Positions 10,056 through 19,416 are shown, numbered from the stretch's first letter. The stretch: 64,000 nt of DNA from Stenotrophomonas maltophilia (GCF_023518235.1 NZ_CP090423.1:4357001-4421000), one strand, 5' to 3'. Made by a program: numbers and translations. Notes: generated by a model from the sequence alone, not told the origin.

Positions 10056-10943
10056 TTATTTCTTTTCCAGTCGCGCGTTGCGCTGGCCGGTACTGGCGGA
10101 TTTCTCGCCGGCAAACGGGTTCAACTTGCGGATCATCCACGGGTACTTCGGCCACTTGCCTTCCAGCCACGGGTGGTCCGGCTGGTTCAGCTGCAGCACG
10201 CGACGGGCATCGTCGGCCAGCGTCTTGTTGCCCAGGTGGGTGTAGGAATCGGCCAGTACGGCCACCGCGTCGTACTGGAAGGCGCTCTGCGGGTAGGTTT
10301 CCAGCAGGTAGTTGGCGCGGCCCACGGCCGAGACCCAGGCGCCGCGGCGCATGTAGTACAGGGCGTTGTCCAGTTCGTGCTGGGCGAACACGTCACGCAG
10401 CTCCACCATGCGCTGGCGGGCATCGGCGGCGTAGCGGCTGTTCGGGTAGCGGTCGACAACGATGTTGAAGTCCGAATAGGCCTGGTGCGGCGTGGACAGG
10501 TCGCGACGGCTGGCGTCCAGCGACCATACGCGGCGCAGGAAAACCGTACTGCGGTTGGAGTTGGCCAGGCCGCGCAGGTAGTACAGGTAGGCGATGTTGC
10601 GGTGGGTCGGGTAGGTTCGGATGAAGCGGTCGATGCTGGACACCGCGTCATCGTGCTTGCCGGCCTTGTACTGGGCGTAGGCGGTCTCGATCATCGCCTG
10701 TTCGGTGTACGGGCCGTAGGGGTACTGGGCCACCAGGCGGCGGAAGCTGGCTTCGGCGCCGCTCCAGTTGCCACCCTGCATCAGCTTGTGGCTCTTCTCA
10801 TACAGCTGTTCGACCGGCACGCCCTCGTCGGGGCGATCACCCTTCTTGGCGCCGCGATGGCAACCGGTGGCGGCGATGACCAGCACCAGCAGCAGGGCGG
10901 TGAGGCGGACGGGCGCGGAGAGCATGACGGAGCGTCGGATCAT
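10056..10943 (-). CDS. bamD: Outer membrane protein assembly factor BamD
   Basis: Lipoprotein of the BAM complex that folds beta-barrel proteins into the outer membrane. 295 residues from the ATG at 10943 (an ATG at 10925 is also possible; neither has a strong ribosome binding site). The lipoprotein leader is LLLVLVIAATGC, with Ala rather than Leu at -3. The mature part has TPR-like helices, including GNWSGAEASFRRLVAQYPYGPY and TEQAMIETAYAQYKAGKHDDA, as in BamD/ComL. Divergent from rluD, an arrangement common in gammaproteobacteria. Confidence 0.93.
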   Translation of the reverse strand: MIRRSVMLSAPVRLTALLLVLVIAATGCHRGAKKGDRPDEGVPVEQLYEKSHKLMQGGNWSGAEASFRRLVAQYPYGPYTEQAMIETAYAQYKAGKHDDAVSSIDRFIRTYPTHRNIAYLYYLRGLANSNRSTVFLRRVWSLDASRRDLSTPHQAYSDFNIVVDRYPNSRYAADARQRMVELRDVFAQHELDNALYYMRRGAWVSAVGRANYLLETYPQSAFQYDAVAVLADSYTHLGNKTLADDARRVLQLNQPDHPWLEGKWPKYPWMIRKLNPFAGEKSASTGQRNARLEKK

Positions 10944-11056
10944 GGGGTCGAGGCGGGACGCGGCTGGAATACGAAGGGTCGATGATAGCCTAGTGTCCTG
11001 TCCAGCGACTGAAACCGGCCGCCGGGACCCCAAAATTTCAAAGAATGCCCCCTGCC

Positions 11057-12046
11057 ATGTCTGAACAACCCTCCGAATCGGCCCGCCAGGCCATCGTCCC
11101 CGACACCGCCGCCGGCCGCCGTTTCGACGCCGTCGTGGCCGAACTGTTTCCCGAATACTCGCGCTCGCGCCTGACCGAGTGGATCAAGGCCGGCGATGTG
11201 CTGCTCGACGGCGCACAGGTGCGCCCGCGCGACCCGCTGCGCGGTGGCGAGGTCGTGACCCTCAACGTGGTGCTGGAAACCCAGACCGATGCGCAGCCGG
11301 AGGACATCCCGCTGGACGTGCTGTTCGAGGACGAGCACCTGCTGGTGATCAACAAGCCGGTTGGCCTGGTGGTCCACCCGGGTGCCGGCAACCACAGCGG
11401 CACCCTGGTCAACGCGCTGCTGTTCCGCGACCCGTCGGTGGCGGTGTTGCCGCGTGCCGGCATCGTGCACCGCCTGGACAAGGACACCAGCGGCGTGATG
11501 GTGGTGGCCAAGACCCTGGAGGCGCAGACCGCGCTGGTCGAGCAGCTGGCCGCGCGCGATGTGCACCGCCAGTACCTGGCGATCGTGATGGGCGCACTGG
11601 TGGCCGGCGGTACCGCCGATGCCCCGATCGACCGCCACCCGCGTGACCGCCTGAAGATGGCGGTGCGCGAAGACGGCAAGGAAGCGATCACCCATTACCG
11701 CCTGCGCGAGCGCTTCCGTGCGCACACCGCGCTGGAGTGCCGCCTGGAAACCGGGCGTACCCACCAGATCCGCGTACACATGGCGCACGTGCGCCATCCG
11801 ATCATCGGCGACCCGCTCTACGGCGGCGCGCTGAAGCTGCCCAAGGGCGCCAGCGACGAGCTGGTGGCCGCGCTTCGCGGCTTCAAGCGCCAAGCGCTGC
11901 ACGCCGAGACCCTGGAGTTCACCCACCCGATCACCGGTGAACCGGTGCGCAACACCGCGCCGGTACCGGAGGACATGCTGCACCTGATGAAGGTGCTGCG
12001 CGAGGACAGTGAAGCCTTCGCCGCACGCGAGCGGGACCGCTGGTAA
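11057..12046 (+). CDS. rluD: 23S rRNA pseudouridine synthase RluD
   Basis: Converts uridines 1911, 1915 and 1917 in helix 69 of 23S rRNA to pseudouridine. 329 residues from the ATG at 11057; another in-frame ATG lies four codons upstream (11045). N-terminal S4 RNA-binding domain ([17 protein letters not shown]), then the RluA-family catalytic motif [12 protein letters not shown] with the catalytic Asp at 141, and the RTHQIRVH motif. The stop codon overlaps the start of pgeF by one base. RluD rather than RluC is favoured by the length and by the bamD and pgeF neighbours. Confidence 0.94.
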   Translation: MSEQPSESARQAIVPDTAAGRRFDAVVAELFPEYSRSRLTEWIKAGDVLLDGAQVRPRDPLRGGEVVTLNVVLETQTDAQPEDIPLDVLFEDEHLLVINKPVGLVVHPGAGNHSGTLVNALLFRDPSVAVLPRAGIVHRLDKDTSGVMVVAKTLEAQTALVEQLAARDVHRQYLAIVMGALVAGGTADAPIDRHPRDRLKMAVREDGKEAITHYRLRERFRAHTALECRLETGRTHQIRVHMAHVRHPIIGDPLYGGALKLPKGASDELVAALRGFKRQALHAETLEFTHPITGEPVRNTAPVPEDMLHLMKVLREDSEAFAARERDRW

Positions 12047-12816
12047 TGACCGCCGCGCTGCCCCTGCTGCAGGCTGACTGGCCGGCGCCTCCGGGCGTTC
12101 ATGCGTTGACCACGCGGCGGCATGGCGCGGGCATCTCGCCGGCGCCGTTCGCGCAGTTCAACCTGGGCAACCGGCACGCGGCCGATGGCGATACGCCGGC
12201 CAACGTCGAACACAACCGCCAGCTACTGCGGCAGGGGCTGGCGTTGCCGTCGGCACCGCACTGGCTGCGCCAGGTGCACAGCAGTACCGTGCTGCGCTTC
12301 ACGGCGCCTCCGGTGGAAGGCGCCAGCGAGCCGGTGGCCGATGCGGCGGTGACCTCGGTGCCCGGTGTGGTGCTGGCGATCCTGACCGCCGACTGCCTGC
12401 CGGTGGTGTTCGCCGCCGCCGACGGCAGCGAGGTGGGCGCGGCCCACGCCGGCTGGCGCGGGCTGGCCGACGGCATGCTGGAGGCCACAGTGGCCGCCAT
12501 GCAGACGCCGCCGGCGCAGCTGCGCGCGTGGCTGGGCCCGGCTGCCGGACCGGCCGACTACGAGATCGGTGAAGAGGTCTATCACGCGTTCGTCGGCCAT
12601 GATGCGGCCGCCGCATCGGCGTTCGTGGCGACCCGGGCAGGGCACTGGAAGGTGGATCTGTTCGCACTGGCGCGGCAGCGCCTGCAGGCGGCGGGAATGG
12701 ACCCGGCGCAGGTGTACGGCGGCACGCTGTCGACGATGGCCGACCCGGATCTGTATTCGCACCGGCGCGATCGTCGCACCGGGCGCATGGCGACGCTGGC
12801 CTGGATCGCACCCTGA
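12046..12816 (+). CDS. pgeF: Peptidoglycan editing factor PgeF (YfiH, laccase-domain)
   Basis: YfiH-family purine-nucleoside-phosphorylase-like or multicopper-oxidase-named enzyme; in E. coli it prevents misincorporation of L-Ser in peptidoglycan precursors. 256 residues. The conserved metal-site motifs are present: QVHSS, TADCLPVV (Cys) and AAHAGWRGL (His), plus the C-terminal SHRRDRRTGR. It overlaps the rluD stop by one base, so the two are translationally coupled, the usual context of yfiH. Confidence 0.9.
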   Translation: MTAALPLLQADWPAPPGVHALTTRRHGAGISPAPFAQFNLGNRHAADGDTPANVEHNRQLLRQGLALPSAPHWLRQVHSSTVLRFTAPPVEGASEPVADAAVTSVPGVVLAILTADCLPVVFAAADGSEVGAAHAGWRGLADGMLEATVAAMQTPPAQLRAWLGPAAGPADYEIGEEVYHAFVGHDAAAASAFVATRAGHWKVDLFALARQRLQAAGMDPAQVYGGTLSTMADPDLYSHRRDRRTGRMATLAWIAP

Positions 12817-12824
12817 CCCCACCG

Positions 12825-13343
12825 TTGTTCGCACGCGTGCTGGGGCCGGCGTTCGCCACCCTGGCCGGCCCGGTGCGTGCGCTGCACGCCACGCCATTGC
12901 CCTGCCGTTACCTGGGGCAGGCGCGGATCGAGCGTGGCCGGCACTGGCTGGTGCCGCTGCTGGCTGCGCTGGCACGCCTGCCGCATAACGGCGACGGGCT
13001 GCCTACCGAAGTCCTGTTCAGCGCACACGGGCAGGGCGAACGTTGGGCGCGGCGCTTTGGTCGCTGGCCGATGGTGTCGCGGCTGTGGGCGCACCAGGGA
13101 TATCTGCGCGAACAGCTCGGCGCGGTGTGCTTCGAGTTCAATCTGCAGGTCCGCGAGGGCGGCATCGAATGGTCGGTGCGGCGGGTCTGGGCCTTCGGGT
13201 GCGTGCCGTTGCCGGCGCGTTGGTTTGGCGGTGTGTGCTGCCGCGAAGCCTGGCACGAGCAGCGCTACACTTTCCTGGTTGATGTGACCTTGCCCTGGGC
13301 AGGAGCCCTGATCCGCTATGAAGGCTGGCTCGAACCGCAGTGA
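12825..13343 (+). CDS. DUF4166 domain protein
   Basis: Protein of unknown function, 172 residues, matching the DUF4166 pattern: FARVLGPAFATLAGPVRALH at the N terminus, a Gly/Arg-rich segment, then GERWARRFGRWPMVSRLW. The start is uncertain: TTG at 12825 lies 8 bp after pgeF, and a near-cognate CTG lies further upstream. It contains two adjacent Cys (VCCREAWHEQR) near the C terminus. No signal peptide or membrane segment. It is in the rluD-pgeF run and overlaps the next gene by 26 bp, so the two probably act together. Confidence 0.7.
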   Translation: MFARVLGPAFATLAGPVRALHATPLPCRYLGQARIERGRHWLVPLLAALARLPHNGDGLPTEVLFSAHGQGERWARRFGRWPMVSRLWAHQGYLREQLGAVCFEFNLQVREGGIEWSVRRVWAFGCVPLPARWFGGVCCREAWHEQRYTFLVDVTLPWAGALIRYEGWLEPQ

Positions 13344-13755
13344 TACCGCCGCAGATGCCGGCAGTGCGGTGATTGTCTTTGATGGCGTCTGTGCGCTGTG
13401 CAACCGCTGGGTGCGCTTCCTGCTGCGGTTCGACCGGCAGCGGCGGTACCGGTTCGCGGCCATGCAGGGCGCGCAGGGCAGTGCGCTGCTGCGCCAGCAT
13501 GGACTGGACCCGCAGGATCCGGCGTCCTTCCTGCTGCTGGATGCGCACGGGGCGTGGACCGATACCGATGCGATCCTGCGTGTACTGGCCGGGCTGGGCG
13601 GTGTGTGGCGCCTGAGCGGCGCGCTGCGTGTGCTGCCGCGCGCCTGGCGTGACGCGGCGTATCGGATGCTGGCGCGCAATCGCTATCGCTGGTTCGGACG
13701 CCACGACGCGTGCCATCTGCCGGCGCCGGAACACAGCGCGCGGTTCCTGGATTGA
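13318..13755 (+). CDS. DCC-family thiol-disulfide oxidoreductase-like protein (DUF393)
   Basis: 145 residues with the signature of the DCC family: VIVFDGVCALCNRWVRFLLR, which includes a CxxC pair (CALC) after the DG. The family is predicted to be thioredoxin-fold; its substrates are unknown. An AGGAG sequence lies 12 bp upstream of the ATG, inside the DUF4166 gene, and the two reading frames overlap by 26 bp. Last gene of the rluD-pgeF-DUF4166-DCC run; a repeat pair follows. Confidence 0.8.
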   Translation: MKAGSNRSDTAADAGSAVIVFDGVCALCNRWVRFLLRFDRQRRYRFAAMQGAQGSALLRQHGLDPQDPASFLLLDAHGAWTDTDAILRVLAGLGGVWRLSGALRVLPRAWRDAAYRMLARNRYRWFGRHDACHLPAPEHSARFLD

Positions 13756-13768
13756 CCTTCCGTCTCCT

Positions 13769-13809
13769 GTAGCGCCGAGCAGATGCAGCCGAGCATGGCT
13801 CGGCACTAC
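13769..13809. repeat. SMAG-type element pair
   Basis: Starts GTAG with GCCGAGC, then a second element with GCCGAGC/GCTCGGC ending CTAC. Together they form one longer dyad between the convergent DCC gene and the OmpA-like gene and could end both transcripts. Confidence 0.65.
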
Positions 13810-13829
13810 AGGGGGCCGCTGTCTTTTTC

Positions 13830-15131
13830 TCAGTCGAGCAGGCGGTAGTTGATGCGACGGTTCTGTGCGCGGCCGCTGTCGCTGCGATTGTCGGCGATTG
13901 GCCGATCCTGTCCGTAGCCAACCGCGACCAGCGTGGTGGCTGGGACGCCCAGCGCCTGCAACGCCTGTGATACCGCCTCGGCGCGCTGCTGGCTGAGCTG
14001 CAGGTTGGCCTCGGCGTGACCCACGCTGTCGGTGTGCGCGCCGATCTCAACGCGCAGGCCGGCCGGTGTACCGCGCAACGCATCGGCGACCGCATGCACG
14101 GTCTGCCGCGAGTCGCCGGTCAGCTCGGACGAACCGGCATGGAACTTCAACGTCGTCTGGTTCAGTGCGGCAACCCGTTGCGCGGTGTCGACGCCGGCGG
14201 GCAGCTGCGCCAGCGCGGCCAGGCCCGGGCCCCACAGGCCACTCATCTCCAGCGTCGGAAAGTCCTGGCGCAGGCGCCGCGAGATGGCCTGCCGCTGTGC
14301 GTCTTCCATGGCGGTGGTATCGATGGCCAGCTGCATGCCGGCGAACTCCAGGTGCAGGCCGTCGCCCTTCAGATGGGGGAGATCGGCAATCAGGCGGTCC
14401 AGCCAGCGGGGTGACTGCGCGCGCGGGTCCAGTGCAATGCCTCCGTACAGGTTCGAGGCACCGTGCACGGCGCGCAATGCGTTCCAGGCGCGGCGTCGCT
14501 CGCCTTCGCTGGGCAGGCTGCCGCTGACCTGCACCTGCGTGCCGTGTTGATGCAGGGACAGTCGCGCGGTGTGCTCACGCGGAACGTCCTGCACGGTCCA
14601 CAGCGGCGTGCGCGCCTTCAGCAGCACCCAGGTGGTCAGGCCCAGCACGGTGGCGACCGCCAGCATCCACAGCACGCTGCGGATCGCCATGCCGTACATC
14701 GCGCGCGAGGGCACGCAGCCGGCCATGCGCCTGGGCGAGCGGGTGCCGTGCGCGCGCCGGGCCAGGGCCGGGTGGGTGGCGCCCTCCGGGCCCGAGCGCA
14801 GGGTGACCACGCCGGGCAGCAGATGGCAGGCCGCCACGCGGAACGATCCCGGAGACATGCCGCTGCGGTGGGCGATCATCGCCAGCGTGTGCGCGCCCAA
14901 TGCGCGCTCCAGTTCACTGGCCACGATCGGCAGCCGCAGCGATGTGGCGGACTGTCGCCAGGAGTGGAAACGGGCGGCCAGGCCCGCCTGTTCGAACCGC
15001 CGCTGCAGGCCTGCCAATCCGTCGGGATGCGAGTCCACCCAGGCGCTGATCACGTCCACCACCCAACGGGTGCGATGGCCCAGCTCCAGGCGTATTGCGG
15101 CATCTTCGATGAAACGGTCGTAGGCGGACAT
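13830..15131 (-). CDS. YidB-like / OmpA C-terminal domain membrane protein
   Basis: 433 residues from the ATG at 15131, which has a strong ribosome binding site (GGGGAG, seven bases upstream). The N-terminal ~110 residues resemble the YidB/DUF937 fold (GLAGLQRRFEQAGLAARFHSW...SELERALG). A single membrane segment follows (AIRSVLWMLAVATVLGLTTW), then a BON-like periplasmic region, and a C-terminal OmpA-type peptidoglycan-binding domain (TLKFHAGSSELTGDS, EIGAHTDSVGHAEANLQLSQQRAEAV, GYGQDRPIADN, QNRRINYRL). It probably tethers an inner-membrane assembly to the cell wall; its exact role is unknown. Confidence 0.75.
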   Translation of the reverse strand: MSAYDRFIEDAAIRLELGHRTRWVVDVISAWVDSHPDGLAGLQRRFEQAGLAARFHSWRQSATSLRLPIVASELERALGAHTLAMIAHRSGMSPGSFRVAACHLLPGVVTLRSGPEGATHPALARRAHGTRSPRRMAGCVPSRAMYGMAIRSVLWMLAVATVLGLTTWVLLKARTPLWTVQDVPREHTARLSLHQHGTQVQVSGSLPSEGERRRAWNALRAVHGASNLYGGIALDPRAQSPRWLDRLIADLPHLKGDGLHLEFAGMQLAIDTTAMEDAQRQAISRRLRQDFPTLEMSGLWGPGLAALAQLPAGVDTAQRVAALNQTTLKFHAGSSELTGDSRQTVHAVADALRGTPAGLRVEIGAHTDSVGHAEANLQLSQQRAEAVSQALQALGVPATTLVAVGYGQDRPIADNRSDSGRAQNRRINYRLLD

Positions 15132-15473
15132 GCGGTGACTCCCCGGCAGGTGATGTGCAACGCCACGCGGCGGCCGTGGAGGCGGCACGCGTGGCTCAGG
15201 GGGCGTCACTCTGGGCAACGGCTGTCAATGCCGAATGAAATCGCGGGCGCCGCACGCCGCTCGGTGGCCTGCCTGCAGGCTGTCCACGCCCGCCGAAGCC
15301 TTGTGCGCAAAGGCTTTCACCGGGTGCTGAGTGCATCGGTAGCCAGACCGCGAGGGCGCGCATGCGCCCGTTGCAATGGTTTCAGTCGCAATTGCTTTCG
15401 GGCCGAAAGCGTCAATTTGCGGTCGTCATCGACGTGGTGACGTCGCATCCGGACGGCCAGGCGCGGTGGTGGC
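15132..15473. other. Intergenic region otsA 3' end / OmpA-like gene 5' end (342 bp)
   Basis: No gene seen. It contains a 17-base perfect palindrome at 15394-15410 (GCTTTCGG/CCGAAAGC) inside AT-richer flanks (GCAATT...AATTTGC), about 65 bp downstream of otsA. It could be the otsA terminator, though without a U tract, or an operator for the OmpA-like gene. Confidence 0.55.
15394..15410. repeat. Short perfect inverted repeat
   Basis: GCTTTCGG-G-CCGAAAGC, extended by partial pairing of the flanks. It stands alone in the longest gene-free stretch of this region. Confidence 0.5.
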
Positions 15474-16838
15474 TCAGCCCTCCAGCGTCTCCAGGTAACT
15501 GCGTCGCCAGTGGTTGATGTCGTAGGTCCGCAGGTGATCCATCATCGCGTGCCAGCGCTCCTTGCGCTTGCGCAGCGACATCGTGGCGGCGGTGGCAATG
15601 GCATCGGCCATGCCGTCCAGATCGTAGGGATTGACCAGCAGTGCCTGCTTCAGTTCGTCGGCGGCGCCGGCCAGCAGCGACAGCACCAGTACACCGGGAT
15701 CGTCCGGATCCTGCGAAGCCACGTATTCCTTGGCCACCAGGTTCATGCCATCGCGCAACGGCGTCACCAGCCCGACCGCCGCGGCCCGGTAGAAGCCGGT
15801 CAGCGTGGCATGGGTGAAGTTCTGGTTGACGTAGCGCAGCGGTGTCCAGTCCGGCTCGGCATGGCCGCCGTTGATGTGGCCGGCAATCTGCTCCAGCGTG
15901 CTGCGCAGCTGCCGGTACTCGCTGACGTCGCCCCGCGAGACCGGCGCGATCTGCAGGTAGGTGAGCGAACCGCGCTGGTCGGGATGGCGTTGCAGGTAGC
16001 GTTCGAAGCCACGGAAACGCTCCGGAAGGCCCTTGGAATAATCCAGCCGGTCCACGCCGATCGCCAGCTGGCGGTCACGCAGGCTGCCACGCAGCTTCTT
16101 CACTGCCGCCTTGGTCGCTGCGGTACCGGCCTGGCGTGCGATCAGGTCGGTGTCGATGCCGATCGGGAACGCGGCCGCGCGGAAACGGCGTCCGCCGGGG
16201 GCTTCCAGTTCGCCGTTGTCGAGCACGCGGCCGCCACCGAACAGGCGCAGGTAGGTCTGGAAGCGGTCAGCGTCGCGCTGGGTCTGGAAGCCGACCAGAT
16301 CGTAGGCGTACAGCGCGGAGAACAGGCGCAGATGATCGGGCATGGCCTGCAGCAGGTCGGCCGAGGGCATCGGAATGTGCAGGAAGAAGCCGATGCGGCA
16401 GCCGATGCCACGTTCGCGCAGCAGCGCGCCCAGCGGAATCAGGTGGTAATCGTGGATCCAGACGATGTCGTCCTCGCGCAGCAGCGGCGCGAGTCTGTCG
16501 GCAAACAGTGCGTTGACCTTGTGGTAGGTCTCGCGCGTGCCGCGGTCGTAGTCGACCAGATCCAGGCGGAAGTGCAGCAGCGGCCACAGCGTGCGGTTGG
16601 CAAAGCCGTTGTAGTAGCCGTCCACCTCGCGCTTGCTCAGGTCCAGAGTGACGAACTCGATGTCGCCGTCGGTCTGCCGGTGCAGCGTGCCACTGCCATC
16701 GCGCACGCTCTTGCCGCTCCAGCCGAACCACATTCCGCCACGTTCCTTCAGTGCAGCCAGCAGGCCCACGGCCAGGCCGCCGGCACGGTTCTCGCCGGGC
16801 ACGGCCACGCGGTTTGAAACCACCACCAGACGACTCAC
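15474..16838 (-). CDS. otsA: Trehalose-6-phosphate synthase
   Basis: GT20 glycosyltransferase making trehalose 6-phosphate from UDP-glucose and glucose 6-phosphate. 454 residues, typical for OtsA. Recognisable: N-terminal [12 protein letters not shown]...AGGLAVGL (donor loop), [40 protein letters not shown], and the C-terminal [17 protein letters not shown] nucleotide-sugar site. Its ATG overlaps the stop of the GH15 gene by four bases (ATGA), so the two are translationally coupled. Trehalose is a stress protectant; the operon probably serves osmotic or desiccation tolerance. Confidence 0.95.
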   Translation of the reverse strand: MSRLVVVSNRVAVPGENRAGGLAVGLLAALKERGGMWFGWSGKSVRDGSGTLHRQTDGDIEFVTLDLSKREVDGYYNGFANRTLWPLLHFRLDLVDYDRGTRETYHKVNALFADRLAPLLREDDIVWIHDYHLIPLGALLRERGIGCRIGFFLHIPMPSADLLQAMPDHLRLFSALYAYDLVGFQTQRDADRFQTYLRLFGGGRVLDNGELEAPGGRRFRAAAFPIGIDTDLIARQAGTAATKAAVKKLRGSLRDRQLAIGVDRLDYSKGLPERFRGFERYLQRHPDQRGSLTYLQIAPVSRGDVSEYRQLRSTLEQIAGHINGGHAEPDWTPLRYVNQNFTHATLTGFYRAAAVGLVTPLRDGMNLVAKEYVASQDPDDPGVLVLSLLAGAADELKQALLVNPYDLDGMADAIATAATMSLRKRKERWHAMMDHLRTYDINHWRRSYLETLEG

Positions 16839-18616
16839 GAGGCCTCCTGCCAGGAACGCGACAGGCGCATCGCGGCGGTGATCAGGCCGACGTGCGAATA
16901 GGTCTGCGGGAAATTACCCCAGGCCTCGCCGCTGTCGAAGGCCAGATCCTCCGACAGCAGACCCAGGTGGTTGCGCTGCTTCAGCAGCAGCTCGAACATC
17001 TCGCGTGCCTCGTCCATGCGCCCGATCGCCGCCAGCGCATCGATGTACCAGAACGTGCAGATGGTGAAGCTGGTTTCCGGTTCGCCGAAATCATCCGGCG
17101 CGACATAGCGGTACAGCGAATTGCCATGCTTGAGGTCGCGGCCGATCGCATCGACGGTGGCGATGAAGCGGGCGTCCATTGCGTCGATGAAGCCGATGTC
17201 GGCCAGCAGCAGCAGCGAAGCGTCCAGGCGGTGGCCGCCAAAGGTATCGGTGAAGTGACCGAGCTGGTCACTCCAGGCTTCGGCCATGATCCGCGCGTGG
17301 ATGGTATCGGCACGCTCGCGCCAGTAGCGTGCGCGGTCGTCGCGCTTGAGGCGTACGGCGATCTTGCACAACCGATCGCAGGCGGCCCAGCACATTGCAC
17401 TGGTGTAGGTATGCACCTCGGTGCGGCCGCGGAACTCCCACAGCCCGGCATCGGGTACATCGTGCAGCGCGAAGGCCTGCTCGCCGAGCGGTTCGAGGCG
17501 GGCGAAGGTGTGCGCGTCGCCCGGGTCCTGCAGGCGACGGTCGAAGAACAGCTGGGTGGAGGCCAGTACCACGCTGCCGTAGACGTCGTGCTGGCGCTGC
17601 ACCCAGGCCAGGTTGCCGCGACGCACCGGGCCCATGCCGCGGTAGCCGGACAGGCTGGGTACTTCGTCCTCATCCAGTCTGGCTTCGAAGCCGATGCCGT
17701 ACAGCGGCTGCAGCGTACCGTCGGTGGTGGCCAGGTTGAAGATGTAGCCGAGGAACTGCTCCATGGTGCGGGTGGCGCCGAGGCGGTTCAGTGCGCGCAC
17801 CACGAACGCCGCATCGCGCAGCCAGCAGTAGCGGTAATCCCAGTTGCGCACGCTGCCGGGCGCCTCGGGAATGGAGGTGGTCATGGCCGCGATGATCGCG
17901 CCGCTGTCTTCGTACTGGCACAGCTTCAGGGTGATCGCACTGCGGATCACCGCGTCCTGCCATTCCAGTGGAATGGACAGGTAACGCACCCATTCGCGCC
18001 AGTAGTCGCGGGTACGCTGGAAGGCCTCCTGCACGTAACCGCTGATCGAGCGGTCCAGCGATTCGTCCACACCCAGGATCAGGTGCACGGGATGGTTGAG
18101 CACGAACGGCAGGCCGTCGCGCACCATGCGCACCGGCACGTCGGTGGTCAGCCGCAGCACGTGCTCGGGCAGGATCCAGCGCACGTGGTTGCTGCCCCAG
18201 GTGGACTCGGGCACGCGCGCACCCCAGTCGGCCAGCGGACGTGCGCGCACCGTGATGCGTGGGCTGCCGGCCAGCGGACGTACCTGGCGGATCAGGCTGA
18301 CCGGGCGATAGAAGCGGTCGTTCTGCCGCCAGCGCGGGGCGAAGTCGAGGATCTCCAGTGCGCCGCCATGCTGGTCGCGCAGTATCGTGCGCAGGATCGC
18401 GGTATTGGTGAGGTATTCCTGTTCGCTGTCGGCGAAGTCCTCCAGCTCGATGGCGAAGTCGCCACCGCTCTGCTGGTTGGGGCCGAGCAGGGCACAGAAG
18501 GTCGGGTCGCCGTCGAAGGTGGGCAGGCAGCTCCAGACAACGCGGGCCTGTTTGTCGACCAGGGCGCCGAAGCTGCCGTTGCCGACCACGCCCAGATCAA
18601 GATCGGGTTGGGTCAT
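16835..18616 (-). CDS. Glycoside hydrolase family 15 protein (trehalase/glucoamylase-like)
   Basis: 593 residues from the ATG at 18616 (MTQPDLDLGVVGNGSFGALVDKQ); alternative starts are ATG at 18628 and TTG at 18661, the last overlapping the otsB stop. The sequence has the GH15 signatures: N-terminal beta-sandwich (GNGSFGALVDKQARVVWSCLP), then the (alpha/alpha)6 barrel with NWDYRYCWLRDAAF, GLWEFRGR and DSGEAWGNFPQTYSH, which carry the two conserved acidic residues. Bacterial GH15 enzymes of this type include trehalases and glucoamylases; location between otsB and otsA suggests turnover of trehalose or a related glucoside, but specificity is inferred. Confidence 0.88.
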   Translation of the reverse strand: MTQPDLDLGVVGNGSFGALVDKQARVVWSCLPTFDGDPTFCALLGPNQQSGGDFAIELEDFADSEQEYLTNTAILRTILRDQHGGALEILDFAPRWRQNDRFYRPVSLIRQVRPLAGSPRITVRARPLADWGARVPESTWGSNHVRWILPEHVLRLTTDVPVRMVRDGLPFVLNHPVHLILGVDESLDRSISGYVQEAFQRTRDYWREWVRYLSIPLEWQDAVIRSAITLKLCQYEDSGAIIAAMTTSIPEAPGSVRNWDYRYCWLRDAAFVVRALNRLGATRTMEQFLGYIFNLATTDGTLQPLYGIGFEARLDEDEVPSLSGYRGMGPVRRGNLAWVQRQHDVYGSVVLASTQLFFDRRLQDPGDAHTFARLEPLGEQAFALHDVPDAGLWEFRGRTEVHTYTSAMCWAACDRLCKIAVRLKRDDRARYWRERADTIHARIMAEAWSDQLGHFTDTFGGHRLDASLLLLADIGFIDAMDARFIATVDAIGRDLKHGNSLYRYVAPDDFGEPETSFTICTFWYIDALAAIGRMDEAREMFELLLKQRNHLGLLSEDLAFDSGEAWGNFPQTYSHVGLITAAMRLSRSWQEAS

Positions 18617-18657
18617 CACGCGGTACATCTCGGTTGCGGCCGTGGGGGATGGCCGGG

Positions 18658-19416
18658 TCAATAGGCATTCTCACGCAGCCAGGCGTGCACGCTGCGTATG
18701 TCAGGCAGCGCGAACACCGCCGCGCTGGATTCGCGTTCACCCACCAGCACGCTCCAGCCATGCTGGCCGTTGGCGGCGGCGAAGCCGAATTCGTCGGTGA
18801 GGTCATCGCCGAGGAACACCGGCAGGCGTCCACGGAAAGGCAGGTACTGCATCATCCGGCGCACCGCCCGGCCCTTGTCGGTGCCCACTGGCACGAACTC
18901 GACCACGTGGTCGCCCGGTTGCAGGCGATAGCCGGCGCGGCCGCGCGCATGGCGATCGGCGAAGGCGCGGACTTCGTTGGCCGCATGAGGTGCGCCGCGC
19001 CAGTGCAGGGCAAGGCCGACGCCCTTGTCCTCTACCAGCACGCCGGGATGGCCATGCGCGAAACGCATCGCCTGCTGGTGCAGGGCGTGCAGCCATTCGG
19101 CGGTGTCTTCGTCGTGGTCATCGCGCAGTACGTGCCCATCCTGGCCGCGCAGCTCGTGGCCATGCAGGCCGGCGGCGGGCAGTTGCAGGGGGGCGAACAG
19201 CCGGTCCAGCTGTTCCAGCGGCCGCCCACTGACCAGTGCCACGGCACCTTCCAGGCGGTCGCTGATGCGGCCGATGGCTTCACGTACATCAGGCAGCAGC
19301 TGCACGGCATCCGGGCGTGCAGCGAATTCGATCAGGGTGCCATCGACATCGAGGAACAACGCGCAGGCGTCGTCCAGCAAGGGCGGTGGCGGACGCAGGG
19401 GGAGCGGTTCAGCCAT
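18658..19416 (-). CDS. otsB: Trehalose-6-phosphate phosphatase
   Basis: HAD-superfamily phosphatase completing trehalose synthesis by removing the phosphate from trehalose 6-phosphate. 252 residues from the ATG at 19416. Motif I is LFLDVDGTLIEF, motif II region VALVSGRPLEQLDRLF, the trehalose-phosphatase signature GLHGHELR, and motif IV VFLGDDLTDEFGF. First gene of the otsB-GH15-otsA operon. The frame remains open upstream of 19416, but that part has no family similarity. Confidence 0.94.
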   Translation of the reverse strand: MAEPLPLRPPPPLLDDACALFLDVDGTLIEFAARPDAVQLLPDVREAIGRISDRLEGAVALVSGRPLEQLDRLFAPLQLPAAGLHGHELRGQDGHVLRDDHDEDTAEWLHALHQQAMRFAHGHPGVLVEDKGVGLALHWRGAPHAANEVRAFADRHARGRAGYRLQPGDHVVEFVPVGTDKGRAVRRMMQYLPFRGRLPVFLGDDLTDEFGFAAANGQHGWSVLVGERESSAAVFALPDIRSVHAWLRENAY

